Translations under genes and position numbers: made by a program
In this document: positions 1 to 8,946 of the stretch, one piece after another
Layout of the letters: each line of letters opens with the position of its first letter
How positions within the stretch are numbered: the stretch's first letter is position 1
The notes under the pieces: model-generated
Databases searched by the model: none
Told to the model about the DNA's origin: nothing
The model's input: only the letters and a program-made list of their open reading frames with translations
NCBI RefSeq assembly: GCF_000371965.1
Contig: NZ_AQUO01000001.1
Coordinates: 1,372,001 to 1,436,000 of the forward strand
DNA: 64,000 nt
Direction of reading: 5' to 3'
Origin: Paracoccus sp. N5
GTDB lineage: Bacteria; Pseudomonadota; Alphaproteobacteria; Rhodobacterales; Rhodobacteraceae

Positions 1-1974
1 CATGTCTCGCGCTATACGCCCGAGCTGGTCGAGCAGGTCTGCGGCACGCCCAAGGACCGTTTCCTGCATATCGCGCAGATGATCGGCGAATGCGCGGCGC
101 CCGACAAGGCCATGACCTCGATGTATGCCCTGGGCTGGACCCAGCATTCCAAGGGCGCGCAGAACATCCGCGGCATGGCGATGCTGCAACTGGTGCTGGG
201 CAATATCGGCGTGCGCGGCGGCGGCATGAACGCCTTGCGCGGGCATTCGAACATCCAGGGCCTGACCGATATCGGGCTGATGTCGAACCTGCTGCCCGGC
301 TACATGAACATCCCGACCGAGGCGGAGCCGGACCTGGCGACCTATATGTCCAGCCGTTCCTTCAAGCCGCTGCGGCCGGGCCAGACCAGCTATTGGCAGA
401 ACTATTCCAAGTTCTTCGTCAGCTTCATGAAGGCGATGTGGGGCGATGCCGCCACGGCCGGGAACGAATGGGCCTATCATTGGCTGCCCAAGCTGGACGT
501 GCCGACCTATGACGTGCTGCGCATGTTCGAGCTGATGAAGGCGGGCAAGGTCAACAACTACTTCTGCCAGGGCTTCAACCCGCTTCTGGCCTTCCCCAAC
601 CGCGGCAAGCTGACCGAGGCCTTCGGCAAGCTGAAGCTGCTGGTCGTCATGGACCCGCTGGAGACCGAGACCGCCCGCTTCTGGGAAAACCACGGCGAAC
701 ACAACGACGTGGACACCGCCGCGATCCAGACCGAGGTGATCCAGCTGCCCACCACCTGCTTTGCCGAAGACGACGGTTCGCTGGTGAACTCGGGGCGCTG
801 GCTGCAATGGCACTGGGCGGCGGGCACGCCGCCGGGCCAGTCGAAACGCGACACCTGGATCATGTCGCAGATCTTCCAGCGCGTCAGGAAACTTTACCAG
901 GACGAGGGCGGCATCCTGCCAGAGCCGATCCTGAACCTGACCTGGGACTATGCCAACCCCGAGGAACCGACGGCCGAGGAACTGGCGAAAGAGATGAACG
1001 GCCGGGCGCTGGCCGATGTCCACGACATTCAGGACACCGCCAAGCTGCTGACGCCGGCGGGCAAGCTTCTGGCGAACTTCAGCCAGTATCGCGACGACGG
1101 CTCGACCATGGGCGCCTGCTGGATCTTCTCGGGCTCCTGGACCGAACAGGGCAACATGATGGCCCGGCGCGACAACGGCGACCCCGACGACGTCGGCCTG
1201 TTCCCGAACTGGACCTATGCCTGGCCGCTGAACCGGCGCATCCTCTACAACCGCGCCTCGGCCGACCTGCAGGGCAAGCCCTGGGATGCCAGCCGCAAGC
1301 TGATGGAATGGGACGGCGAGAAATGGGCCGGCTACGACGTGCCCGACATCGCCCCCACCTCGAAACCCGGCGAGGTCGGCCCCTTCATCATGAACCAGGA
1401 GGGCACCTCGCGGCTGTTCACCCGCGGCATGATGCGCGACGGGCCCTTCCCGACCCATATGGAGCCGTTCGAAAGCCCCATCGCCAACGTCTTCAACCCC
1501 GAGATGCGGGGCAATCCGGTGGCGCGGGTCTTTGTCGACGATGCCGAGCAATTCGCCACCAGCGACGAATTCCCCTTCGTCGCCACCTCCTACCGGCTGA
1601 CCGAGCATTTCCACTACTGGACCAAGAACAACCGCATCAACGCGGCACTCCAGCCCGAATTCTTCGTCGAGATCAGCGAGGAACTGGCGGCGCTGAAGGG
1701 CATCACCCGGGGCGGCTGGGTGCGGGTCTGGTCCAAGCGCGGTTCGGTCAAGGCCAAGGCGCTGGTGACGAAGCGGCTGAAGCCGCTGCAATGCGGCGAC
1801 AAGACCGTCTATGTCGTCGGCATCCCGCTGCATTGGGGCTTCGTCGGTGCGGCGCGCAAGGGCTGGGGGCCGAACAGCCTGACGCCCTTCGTCGGCGACG
1901 CCAATGTGGAAACGCCTGAATTCAAGGCCTTCCTCGTCAACATCGAACCGGCAACCGGGGAGGCGGTGTCATGA
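1..1974 (+). CDS. fdoG: Formate dehydrogenase-N/O alpha subunit, 3' part (5' end outside window)
   Basis: Catalytic molybdopterin (bis-MGD) subunit of a respiratory formate dehydrogenase that oxidises formate to CO2. The reading frame is open from base 1 (first residues HVSRYTP) to a TGA at 1972-1974, giving 657 residues. It matches the FdnG/FdoG family along its whole length, with signatures such as LYALGWTQH-like, ALRGHSNIQGLTD, YFCQGFNP, NSGRWLQWHW, WTEQGN, AWPLNRR, YRLTEHFH and PIHWGF-like. E. coli family members are about 1015 residues, so roughly the first third is missing, including the Tat signal, the [4Fe-4S] site and the presumed selenocysteine codon. The Sec nature is inferred from family and from the downstream selA-selB-selC. 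The stop overlaps the fdoH start (ATGA), so the two are translationally coupled. fdnG is an equivalent name. Confidence 0.95.
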   Translation, partial: HVSRYTPELVEQVCGTPKDRFLHIAQMIGECAAPDKAMTSMYALGWTQHSKGAQNIRGMAMLQLVLGNIGVRGGGMNALRGHSNIQGLTDIGLMSNLLPGYMNIPTEAEPDLATYMSSRSFKPLRPGQTSYWQNYSKFFVSFMKAMWGDAATAGNEWAYHWLPKLDVPTYDVLRMFELMKAGKVNNYFCQGFNPLLAFPNRGKLTEAFGKLKLLVVMDPLETETARFWENHGEHNDVDTAAIQTEVIQLPTTCFAEDDGSLVNSGRWLQWHWAAGTPPGQSKRDTWIMSQIFQRVRKLYQDEGGILPEPILNLTWDYANPEEPTAEELAKEMNGRALADVHDIQDTAKLLTPAGKLLANFSQYRDDGSTMGACWIFSGSWTEQGNMMARRDNGDPDDVGLFPNWTYAWPLNRRILYNRASADLQGKPWDASRKLMEWDGEKWAGYDVPDIAPTSKPGEVGPFIMNQEGTSRLFTRGMMRDGPFPTHMEPFESPIANVFNPEMRGNPVARVFVDDAEQFATSDEFPFVATSYRLTEHFHYWTKNNRINAALQPEFFVEISEELAALKGITRGGWVRVWSKRGSVKAKALVTKRLKPLQCGDKTVYVVGIPLHWGFVGAARKGWGPNSLTPFVGDANVETPEFKAFLVNIEPATGEAVS

Positions 1975-2954
1975 CCACGGACCCCAAGCTTGACAGCCCG
2001 CGCACCGCGGTCGCCAATCCGCCGATCCAGCCGATGCCGGCGAACCTGGGCGCGGGCGACGTGATCCGCGCCTCGGCCATGCCCGACCTGGCTCCGCCCA
2101 CGCGCGAGCTGACGCCGGTGGCGAAGCTGATCGACGTCAGCAAATGCATCGGCTGCAAGGCCTGCCAGTCGGCCTGCGCCGAATGGAACGACACCCATCC
2201 CGAGATCGAGCACAACACCGGCGTCTATGAGAACCCCCACGACCTGACGCCCGAGATGTTCACGCTGATGCGGTTTTCCGAATACGAGAACCCCGAGACC
2301 GGCGATTTCGAATGGCTGATCCGCAAGGACGGCTGCATGCATTGCGTCGATCCCGGCTGCCTCAAGGCCTGCCCGGCTCCGGGCGCCATCGTGCAATATT
2401 CGAACGGCATCGTCGATTTCATCCACGAGAACTGCATCGGCTGCGGCTATTGCGTGACCGGCTGCCCGTTCAACATCCCGCGCATCAGCCAGAAGACCCA
2501 TGTCAGCTACAAATGCACGCTCTGTTCCGACCGGGTGGCGGTGGGACAGGGACCGGCCTGCGCCAAGGCCTGCCCGACCCAGGCCATCGTCTTCGGCCAC
2601 AAGGAGGACATGATCGCCCATGCCGAAGAGCGCGTGGCCGACCTGAAGTCCCGCGGCTATGAAAACGCCGGCATCTACGACCCCGAGGGCGTCGGCGGCA
2701 CGCATGTGTTCTATGTGCTGCACCATGCCGACAAGCCGGCGCTTTATTCCAACCTGCCCGAGAACCCGCGCATCTCGCCCGTGGTCGAGGGCTGGAAGGG
2801 CGTCACCAAGACGCTGGGCCTGGCCGCCATCGGCCTTGCCGCGGTCGGCTCGGTGCTGCACGGGCTTCTGGGCCGCGCCAATACCGTCAGCGCCGAGGAC
2901 GAGCACGAGGCCGAGGAACTGGTCGATCCCAACCCCCCGCCCGAGAGGACATGA
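1971..2954 (+). CDS. fdoH: Formate dehydrogenase-N/O beta subunit, four [4Fe-4S] clusters
   Basis: Electron-transfer subunit passing electrons from the alpha subunit to the cytochrome b subunit. The 327-residue protein has sixteen cysteines in four ferredoxin groups: C59/62/65/69, C122/125/130/134, C155/158/161/165 and C182/185/197/201. A single hydrophobic helix near residues 282-300 would anchor it in the membrane, as in FdnH. Length and cysteine spacing match the FdnH/FdoH family. It overlaps the genes on both sides by four bases (ATGA), so the three structural genes form one transcription and translation unit. Confidence 0.95.
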   Translation: MTTDPKLDSPRTAVANPPIQPMPANLGAGDVIRASAMPDLAPPTRELTPVAKLIDVSKCIGCKACQSACAEWNDTHPEIEHNTGVYENPHDLTPEMFTLMRFSEYENPETGDFEWLIRKDGCMHCVDPGCLKACPAPGAIVQYSNGIVDFIHENCIGCGYCVTGCPFNIPRISQKTHVSYKCTLCSDRVAVGQGPACAKACPTQAIVFGHKEDMIAHAEERVADLKSRGYENAGIYDPEGVGGTHVFYVLHHADKPALYSNLPENPRISPVVEGWKGVTKTLGLAAIGLAAVGSVLHGLLGRANTVSAEDEHEAEELVDPNPPPERT

Positions 2955-3640
2955 TGGCAAAGCGCATCTTTTCCCAACCCGGCGACCATATCGAAACCAC
3001 CGCTCCGGTGACGGTCAGCCGCTATCGCGGCTTTACCCGCGCCAACCACTGGGTGACCGCCGGCAGCCTGATCGTGCTGCTGCTGTCGGGCATGGCGCTG
3101 TTCCACCCGGCGCTGTTCTTCCTGACCGGGCTTTTCGGCGGCGGCCAAGCCACGCGCTGGCTGCACCCCTTCGTCGGCATCCTGCTGTTCTTCAGCTTCT
3201 TCATCCTGTTCCTGCAGCTCTGGCGCCTGAACCTGCCGCGCGCCGAGGACGTGACCTGGGTCGAGAACATCGGCGACCTGCTCAAGGGCGACGAGGAAAA
3301 GCTGCCCGAGCTGGGCAAGTACAATGCCGGGCAGAAGTTCATCTTCTGGGGCATGTCGGCGCTGATCGTGGTGCTGATCGTCTCGGGCGTGATGGTGTGG
3401 GAGCAATATTTTCCGCAGCTGGTCTCGATCCCGGTGCGCCGCTGGGCCATGCTGGTGCATTCGCTGGCGGCGGTGGCGATCATCCTGGTCTTCATCCTGC
3501 ACGTCTATGCGGCGTTCTGGACCCGCGGCACGCTGCGCGCCATGACGCGCGGCACCGTCACCGGCGGCTGGGCCTGGAAGCACCACCGCAAATGGCTGCG
3601 GGAACTGGCTGGACGCGAGCGGCGCGGCCCGGCAGAGTAG
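2951..3640 (+). CDS. fdoI: Formate dehydrogenase-N/O gamma subunit, cytochrome b556
   Basis: Membrane di-heme cytochrome b that takes electrons from the beta subunit and reduces quinone. The 229-residue protein has four hydrophobic helices. Histidines at residues 33, 72, 170 and 184 lie at helix positions typical of heme and quinone ligands in FdnI/FdoI. The start is the ATG that overlaps the fdoH stop; a second in-frame ATG follows directly at 2954 and could be used instead. It ends 37 bases before fdhE in the same operon. Confidence 0.93.
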   Translation: MMAKRIFSQPGDHIETTAPVTVSRYRGFTRANHWVTAGSLIVLLLSGMALFHPALFFLTGLFGGGQATRWLHPFVGILLFFSFFILFLQLWRLNLPRAEDVTWVENIGDLLKGDEEKLPELGKYNAGQKFIFWGMSALIVVLIVSGVMVWEQYFPQLVSIPVRRWAMLVHSLAAVAIILVFILHVYAAFWTRGTLRAMTRGTVTGGWAWKHHRKWLRELAGRERRGPAE

Positions 3641-3677
3641 GGCCAGCCCGGCCGTCCCGGCCCGCGCAAGGGAAGCC

Positions 3678-4586
3678 ATGACTGCAAGCCTGAAACCCGA
3701 CCCTTCCATGATCGGCGGCATCGCCCGGGTGCCGCTGGTGCATCTGCCCGATCCGCAGGCGCTGTTTGCCGCCCGCGCCGGGCGTTTCGATTTCCTGGCC
3801 GGGCATAATGCCAACCTGGCGCCCTATCTGCGCTTCCTGGCGGCGATCTGCCGGGCGCAGGCCCAGCTGGCCGCCGAGCTGCCCGCCCCCGCGCCCCTGC
3901 CCGATGCGACCATCGAGCAGGCCCGCGCCGCCCGCATGCCGCCCCTGGACCGCCAGGCGCTGCGCGCGCCGCTGGCCCAGGCGCTGGCCGCCCTGCTGCC
4001 CAGGCTGGAAGCCGTCGAGATGCCCGAGCCCGCCCGGCTGGCGCTGGCCGCCCTGGAAGCGGCCGAGGATGCGGACCGCGACTGGGTCATCGGCAACGTG
4101 CTCTCGGACAGCATCCCCGCCGACAGCGTCGCCCCGCATGTCTTTGCCGCCGCCGCCTTGCAGGTCGTGGCCAGCCTGCATGCCGCCGCCCTGCCCGGCG
4201 ACAGGCTGGTGGCGATCCGCACCGGCACCTGTCCGGCCTGCGGCGGCCGCCCCGTCGCCAGCCTCGTCACCGAAAACATCGGTGCCGAGGGCGCGCGCTA
4301 TTGCGCCTGCGCCACCTGCCAGGTGCTGTGGAACGAGGTGCGGGTGAAATGCACCTGCTGCGGCTCGACCAAGGGCATCACCTATCGCTCGGTCGAGACC
4401 GAAGAGGCCACGGTCAAGGCCGAATGCTGCCGGGAATGCGGTCAGTGGGTCAAGATCTTGTATCAGAACAAGAACCCGACCCTGGAAGTTGTAGCAGACG
4501 ACGTGGCGAGCCTTGGTCTCGACCTGATGATGCGCGACACGGAATGGCGGCGCGGCGGCTTCGACCCCTTCCTGGCGGGGTTCTGA
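3678..4586 (+). CDS. fdhE: Formate dehydrogenase accessory protein FdhE
   Basis: Cytoplasmic accessory protein needed for activity of respiratory formate dehydrogenases; family members are rubredoxin-like iron proteins that interact with the catalytic subunit. The 302-residue product has a helical N-terminal half and a cysteine-rich C-terminal part (about residues 184-256) with CPACGG, CATC, CTCCGS and CCRECG pairs, the FdhE signature. It lies between fdoI and selA and ends with the TGA directly before the selA ATG. Its place in a formate dehydrogenase operon supports the call. Confidence 0.93.
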   Translation: MTASLKPDPSMIGGIARVPLVHLPDPQALFAARAGRFDFLAGHNANLAPYLRFLAAICRAQAQLAAELPAPAPLPDATIEQARAARMPPLDRQALRAPLAQALAALLPRLEAVEMPEPARLALAALEAAEDADRDWVIGNVLSDSIPADSVAPHVFAAAALQVVASLHAAALPGDRLVAIRTGTCPACGGRPVASLVTENIGAEGARYCACATCQVLWNEVRVKCTCCGSTKGITYRSVETEEATVKAECCRECGQWVKILYQNKNPTLEVVADDVASLGLDLMMRDTEWRRGGFDPFLAGF

Positions 4587-5918
4587 ATGTCGCTGCGTGA
4601 CCTGCCCTCGGTCGACCGGCTGCTGACCGATTGCGGGGCGCTGATCGAAGAGCATGGCCGGGCGCAGGTCACTGATGCCTTGCGCGCCGAACTGGCCGCG
4701 ATCCGCGAGGCCCGGCCCGATCCGCTGCCCGATGCGGCGGCGATCCTGGCGCTGGCGCAAGCCCGGCTGGCGCGGCTGGCGCAATCCCGGCTGCGCCCGG
4801 TGCTGAACCTGACCGGCACCGTGTTGCATACCAACCTTGGCCGTGCCCTGCTGGCCGATGCCGCGATCGAGGCCGCAGTGGCCGCCATGCGCGCCCCCGC
4901 GGCGCTGGAATACGATCTCGACACAGGCGGGCGCGGCGAACGCGACAGCCACCTGCGCGGGCTTTTGTGCGAACTGACCGGGGCCGAGGATGCCACCGTG
5001 GTCAACAACAACGCCTCGGCGGTGCTGATCGTGCTGAACACGCTGGCGCGGGGCCGCGAGGCCGTGGTCTCGCGCGGGGAACTGATCGAGATCGGCGGCG
5101 CCTTCCGTATGCCCGCGATCATGGAACAGGCCGGCTGCCGGCTGCGCGAGGTCGGCACCACCAACCGCACCCATGCCAGGGACTACCGCGAGGCCATCAC
5201 CGCCGAGACCGGCCTGTTGATGAAGGTCCATACCTCGAACTACCGCATCGAGGGTTTCACCAAGCAGGTGCCGGCCCCCGAACTGGCGCAGATCGCGCAT
5301 CAGGCGGGCCTGCCCATGGTCAACGACCTCGGCTCGGGCACGCTGGTGGATCTGCGCCGCTGGGGCCTCGCGCCCGAGCCGACCGTGGCCGAGGCGGTGG
5401 CCGAGGGCGCCGATGCCGTCACCTTCTCGGGCGACAAGCTGCTGGGCGGGCCGCAGGCGGGTTTCATCGTCGGCCGGCGCGAGATCATCGCCGCGATCAA
5501 CAGGAACCCGCTGAAACGCGCCCTGCGCATGGACAAGATCCGCATCGCCGCGACCGAGGCGACGCTGCGGCTCTACCGCGACCCCGACCGGCTGGCCGAG
5601 CGGCTGCCGACCCTGCGCCTGCTCTCGCGCCCGCTGGCCGAGATCCGGGCCCAGGCCGAACGGCTGGTGCCGATGGTCGCGCGCGCGCTCGGCTGCACCG
5701 TGACCGTGACCCCCTGCGCCAGCCAGATCGGCTCGGGCGCGCTGCCGACCGACACCATCCCCAGCGCCGGCCTCGCCCTGACCCCGCGTCCCGAGGCGCT
5801 GGCCGAAAGGCTGCGGGGCCTTGCCACCCCGATCATCGGCCGCATCCATGACGGCGCGCTGATCCTCGACCTGCGCTGCCTGCCCGATGACGCGGCGCTG
5901 ACCCAAGCCCTGGCATGA
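4587..5918 (+). CDS. selA: L-seryl-tRNA(Sec) selenium transferase
   Basis: PLP-dependent enzyme that converts seryl-tRNA(Sec) to selenocysteinyl-tRNA(Sec) using selenophosphate. The 443-residue protein has the family N-terminal helical domain, the RPVLNLTGTVLHTNLGR stretch and the PLP site SGDKLLGGPQAG with the Schiff-base lysine at K284. The start follows directly on the fdhE stop. The stop overlaps the selB ATG. selD, which makes selenophosphate, is not in the window. Confidence 0.96.
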   Translation: MSLRDLPSVDRLLTDCGALIEEHGRAQVTDALRAELAAIREARPDPLPDAAAILALAQARLARLAQSRLRPVLNLTGTVLHTNLGRALLADAAIEAAVAAMRAPAALEYDLDTGGRGERDSHLRGLLCELTGAEDATVVNNNASAVLIVLNTLARGREAVVSRGELIEIGGAFRMPAIMEQAGCRLREVGTTNRTHARDYREAITAETGLLMKVHTSNYRIEGFTKQVPAPELAQIAHQAGLPMVNDLGSGTLVDLRRWGLAPEPTVAEAVAEGADAVTFSGDKLLGGPQAGFIVGRREIIAAINRNPLKRALRMDKIRIAATEATLRLYRDPDRLAERLPTLRLLSRPLAEIRAQAERLVPMVARALGCTVTVTPCASQIGSGALPTDTIPSAGLALTPRPEALAERLRGLATPIIGRIHDGALILDLRCLPDDAALTQALA

Positions 5919-7840
5919 TCGTCGGGACGGCCGGCCATATCGACCATGGCAAGACGGCGCTGGTCAAGGCGCTGACCGGCACCGACGCCGACCGCCTGGC
6001 CGAGGAAAAGGCCCGCGGCATCACCATCGACCTGGGCTTCGCCTATGCCGACCTGGGTGCGGGCACAGTCACCGGCTTCGTGGATGTGCCGGGACACGAG
6101 AAATTCGTCCATACCATGCTGGCCGGCGCCGGCGGCATCGACCTGGCGCTGCTGGTCGTCGCCGCCGATGACGGCATCATGCCGCAAACCCGCGAGCATC
6201 TGGCCATCCTCGACCTGCTGGGCATCCGACGCGGCATGGTCGCGCTGACCAAATCCGACCTGGCCGAGCCCGACCGGCTGGCCGCGCTGAGCGCCGAGAT
6301 CGTCGAATTGCTGGCCCCGACCGGGCTTGACGGCGCGCCGGTCTTCCCGGTCTCCGCGCTGACCGGCGCCGGCATCCCCGCCTTGCGCGAGGCCCTGGCC
6401 CGGGCCGAGGCCGAGACGGCCGCCCGCGCCACCGGCGACCGCTTCCGCATGGCCATCGACCGCAGCTTCACCCTGGCCGGGGCCGGCACCGTCGTCACCG
6501 GCACCGTGCTCTCGGGCCGGGTGGCGACCGGGGACCAGGTGATGCTCAGCCCCTCGGGCCTGCCGGCGCGGGTGCGCGGCATCCATGCGCAGAACCGCAA
6601 GGCGGATCAGGGGCTTGCCGGCCAGCGCTGCGCCCTGAACCTTGCCGGCGAGGCGATCACGCGCGAGGCGATCCACCGCGGCGACCTGGCGCTGGACCCG
6701 GTGCTGCACGCGCCGACGCAGCGCATCGACGCGACCCTGCGCGTGCTTGCCAGCGAGCCGAAGCCGCTGGCCAGCTGGTTTCCCGCCCGCCTGCACCTCG
6801 GCGCGGCCGAGACCGGCGCCCGCATCGTGCCGCTGCAAGGCCCGCTGGGTCCGGGCGAGACCGGGCTGGCGCAGATCGTGCTGGACCGCCCCGTCGCCGC
6901 AGCCTTCGGCGAGCGTTTCATCCTGCGCGATACCTCGGCCCGGCGCACCATCGGCGGCGGCAGCCTGATCGACCTGCGCCCGCCCGCCCGCCACCGCTCG
7001 CGCCCCGAGCGGCTGGCGCAGCTCGCCGCCATGGCCCTGCCCAACCCGGCCGAGGCCCTGGCCGCCATGGCGCGGCATGGCGCGGTGGACCTCGACGCCT
7101 TCGCCCGCGACCGCGCGCTGGCGCCGCCGGGTCTGGCCCAGGCCGTGGCCGCTTCGGGCGCCGCCGTGATCCCCGGCACCCGGCAGGCGCTGTCGCCCGA
7201 CCTGCTCGACGCGCTGCGCCAAGGGGTCACCGCCCAGCTCACCGCCTTCCACGCCGAGAATGCCGACCTGCAAGGCCTGGGCCGCGAGCGCCTGCGCCTG
7301 GCCGTGCATCCCCGCCTGTCGCGCCCCGATTTCACCGCCCTTCTGCGCGCCGAGGCCGAGGCCGGCCGCATCGCGCTCGACGGCGCCTTCGTCCGCCTGT
7401 CCGGCCACCTGCCCCGGCTTTCGGACCAGGACGAGGCGCTGCTGGCCCGGATCCTGCCGAGCCTGGACGGCGACGAACGGTTCCGCCCGCCCCGCGTCCG
7501 CGACTTCGCCACCGAAATCGGCGCCGACGAGGCCGAGATCCGCCGCATCCTGCGCATGGCCGCACGCCAGGGCCGCCTCGACCAGATCGCGCATGACCAT
7601 TTCTTCGCCCGCGCCACCACGATCGAGATGGTCGCCATCATCCGCGATGTCGCGGCGCAGGCCCCGGACGGCTGGTTCACCGCCCCCGCCTTTCGCGACC
7701 GGGTCCAGAACGGCCGCAAGGTGGCGATCCAGATCCTGGATTTCTTCGACCGGCTGGGTCTGACCTTGCGCCGGGGCGATCTTCGTCGCATCAATCCGCA
7801 TCGGATCGACCTGTTCCAGCCGGACGGGCCCGATATGTGA
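5915..7840 (+). CDS. selB: Selenocysteine-specific elongation factor SelB
   Basis: Translation factor that delivers Sec-tRNA(Sec) to UGA codons marked by a SECIS hairpin. The 641-residue protein has GTPase motifs GHIDHGKT (residues 7-14), DVPGH (57-61) and TKSD (112-115), then EF-Tu-like beta-barrel domains and a long C-terminal region expected to form winged helices that bind SECIS RNA. It overlaps selA by four bases. The gene stops only 6 bases before the 5' half-copy of the tRNA-Sec gene, so selC was probably once co-transcribed with selB before element 1 inserted. Confidence 0.96.
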   Translation: MIVGTAGHIDHGKTALVKALTGTDADRLAEEKARGITIDLGFAYADLGAGTVTGFVDVPGHEKFVHTMLAGAGGIDLALLVVAADDGIMPQTREHLAILDLLGIRRGMVALTKSDLAEPDRLAALSAEIVELLAPTGLDGAPVFPVSALTGAGIPALREALARAEAETAARATGDRFRMAIDRSFTLAGAGTVVTGTVLSGRVATGDQVMLSPSGLPARVRGIHAQNRKADQGLAGQRCALNLAGEAITREAIHRGDLALDPVLHAPTQRIDATLRVLASEPKPLASWFPARLHLGAAETGARIVPLQGPLGPGETGLAQIVLDRPVAAAFGERFILRDTSARRTIGGGSLIDLRPPARHRSRPERLAQLAAMALPNPAEALAAMARHGAVDLDAFARDRALAPPGLAQAVAASGAAVIPGTRQALSPDLLDALRQGVTAQLTAFHAENADLQGLGRERLRLAVHPRLSRPDFTALLRAEAEAGRIALDGAFVRLSGHLPRLSDQDEALLARILPSLDGDERFRPPRVRDFATEIGADEAEIRRILRMAARQGRLDQIAHDHFFARATTIEMVAIIRDVAAQAPDGWFTAPAFRDRVQNGRKVAIQILDFFDRLGLTLRRGDLRRINPHRIDLFQPDGPDM

Positions 7841-7846
7841 ACGCAG

Positions 7847-7889
7847 GGAAGAGAAGCGTCCCCGGTGGGGCGGCCGGACTTCAAATCCG
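7847..7889 (+). pseudogene. 5' half of the tRNA-Sec gene left at the element 1 junction (att site)
   Basis: These 43 bases are identical to 17423-17465, the 5' part of the intact tRNA-Sec gene: acceptor strand, D arm, the TCA anticodon and all but the last base of the anticodon stem. Identity stops abruptly on both sides. It marks the left attachment site of element 1. Because it directly follows selB, it is most likely the chromosome's original selC 5' half, while the 5' half in the working gene came with the element. Confidence 0.9.
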
Positions 7890-8072
7890 CCCGAAAAACC
7901 AGAAATTGCAGGCGTGGAAAGTTGCGGAAGCGGCTGGAACCTTTCCAGAACGCATCGTGAATGTTGCGACGGTCTGCCTTCTGATCGGCGGTCGCCTGAC
8001 GGCCTCGGCCCATGGATCCCGAATGACTATCGCGACCTGCGGGACCGCATCCTCGGGGAGGGTGCGGAATGA
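7890..8072 (+). CDS. Open frame cut by the attachment site: 3' part of a possible attP-spanning gene
   Basis: This frame is open from within the tRNA-Sec half-copy and ends at a TGA that overlaps the start of the 8069 gene as ATGA. Its last residues read PWIPNDYRDLRDRILGEGAE. In the integrated state it has no good start; a GTG at 7914 is possible. If the element circularises, the frame joins without shift to the one starting at GTG 17343, which overlaps the integrase stop, giving about 100 residues. No homologue is recognised. Translation is an inference from frame continuity and the two overlaps. Confidence 0.35.
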   Translation, partial: PEKPEIAGVESCGSGWNLSRTHRECCDGLPSDRRSPDGLGPWIPNDYRDLRDRILGEGAE

Positions 8073-8440
8073 GCCGAAAGGTTGCCACCCTCGTCTATGA
8101 ACGCCGCGCCGGATCATCGGCCCGCAAGGCAGTCCTGGCCTATTTCGCCGACTGCGCCGACGACTACGGCCGCGGCATATGGGCGTCGAAGAAGACAATC
8201 GCCGATGAGACCGAGCTTGGTCGTTCGACCGTCATCCGCGTCGTCAACGAATTCGTCGCAGAGGGCATACTGATCGTGTCCGGCCACCGCCCTTGCCGCA
8301 ACGGCGCGACGGTAAATTACGATATGAACCTCGACGCCATCCGAAACCTCCCCAGCATCAATGCTTCACCCGACCCGTCCCAGAGCGGGACCTCATGGGG
8401 TCCCAGAGCGGGACCCAAACCGTCCTTGAACCGTCCTTGA
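8069..8440 (+). CDS. Helix-turn-helix protein, N-terminal part of a split phage replication-type gene
   Basis: The 123-residue product has a winged-helix-like region at about residues 20-70 (ASKKTIADETELGRSTVIR), as in HTH proteins that head phage or plasmid replication genes and recognise an origin. The reading frame ends at 8440 among short repeats, just where the 8395-8946 frame takes over. Removing one copy of the 11-base tandem repeat ccgtccttgaa near 8420-8441, or adding one base in the C-rich run near 8365-8380, would fuse both into one protein of about 290 residues. It may therefore be a frameshifted gene, a programmed frameshift, or two overlapping genes. Confidence 0.6.
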   Translation: MSRKVATLVYERRAGSSARKAVLAYFADCADDYGRGIWASKKTIADETELGRSTVIRVVNEFVAEGILIVSGHRPCRNGATVNYDMNLDAIRNLPSINASPDPSQSGTSWGPRAGPKPSLNRP

Positions 8441-8946
8441 ACCAAGATGATGATGACCGCGTGCGCGAGCCAGACCATTTTTGGGGAATGATCCTCGAGG
8501 CGATGGGGCTGGACCCGGCAGAGGCGACGGCGCTTGGCGGGCCGGCGGATATGGCTGAAGCACGGGGCTGGCTTAAGCTGCCGCATATCACCGAAGAGCT
8601 GGTTTGCGAGCAGATCCGCGTGGTCATAGCCCGGAAAGGCGACAGGCAAATTCACTGCCTGGCCTATTTCACCCCCGAGATGCAGCGCTTGAGCGCGAGC
8701 CTCGAGGCGAGCAAGGTTCCGCTGACGCCGGCGACGCGCAGGCAGCCGGGCAGAGGCGAGGCGGTTCCGATGGCCGCGAACTCGGGCAAGGTCGATCTGG
8801 ACGGGTTGGCCGCGTTGTGGGCGCCGAAGGTGGCCGGCGGAGGATATGTCCCGTCCTCGGCCATCAGCCCGGCGTTGGCGCGGCACATGCTCGAAAAGGG
8901 TCTGGTTGCACCGGCCGATCTGCGGCGCGCCGGGGTGTCGACATGA
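8395..8946 (+). CDS. C-terminal part of the split replication-type protein
   Basis: The frame begins in the repeat region with SQSGTQTVLEPSLNQ, a linker type common after the HTH domain of phage replication proteins. It continues with an acidic stretch and an alpha-helical region that has no recognised domain. The start at ATG 8395 is preceded by a GCGGGA-like ribosome site; the frame is open further upstream to 8293. It ends at a TGA overlapping the ATG at 8943. Read together with 8069-8440 it looks like one gene broken by a -1 type shift. Confidence 0.5.
   Translation: MGSQSGTQTVLEPSLNQDDDDRVREPDHFWGMILEAMGLDPAEATALGGPADMAEARGWLKLPHITEELVCEQIRVVIARKGDRQIHCLAYFTPEMQRLSASLEASKVPLTPATRRQPGRGEAVPMAANSGKVDLDGLAALWAPKVAGGGYVPSSAISPALARHMLEKGLVAPADLRRAGVST

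Noticed and set aside
3558..7801. Very long open frames on the minus strand opposite fdhE, selA and selB (and similar ones opposite addB, addA, hslU and rbfA-dapB)
   Set aside because: They are composition effects of GC-rich codon bias; the plus-strand genes have full family matches and the antisense products are low-complexity and match nothing.
7837..8100. An 87-codon frame starting within the end of selB and crossing the tRNA-Sec half-copy
   Set aside because: It overlaps selB and the attachment site, and has no ribosome site or family; frame 7890-8072 has the better junction with the next gene.
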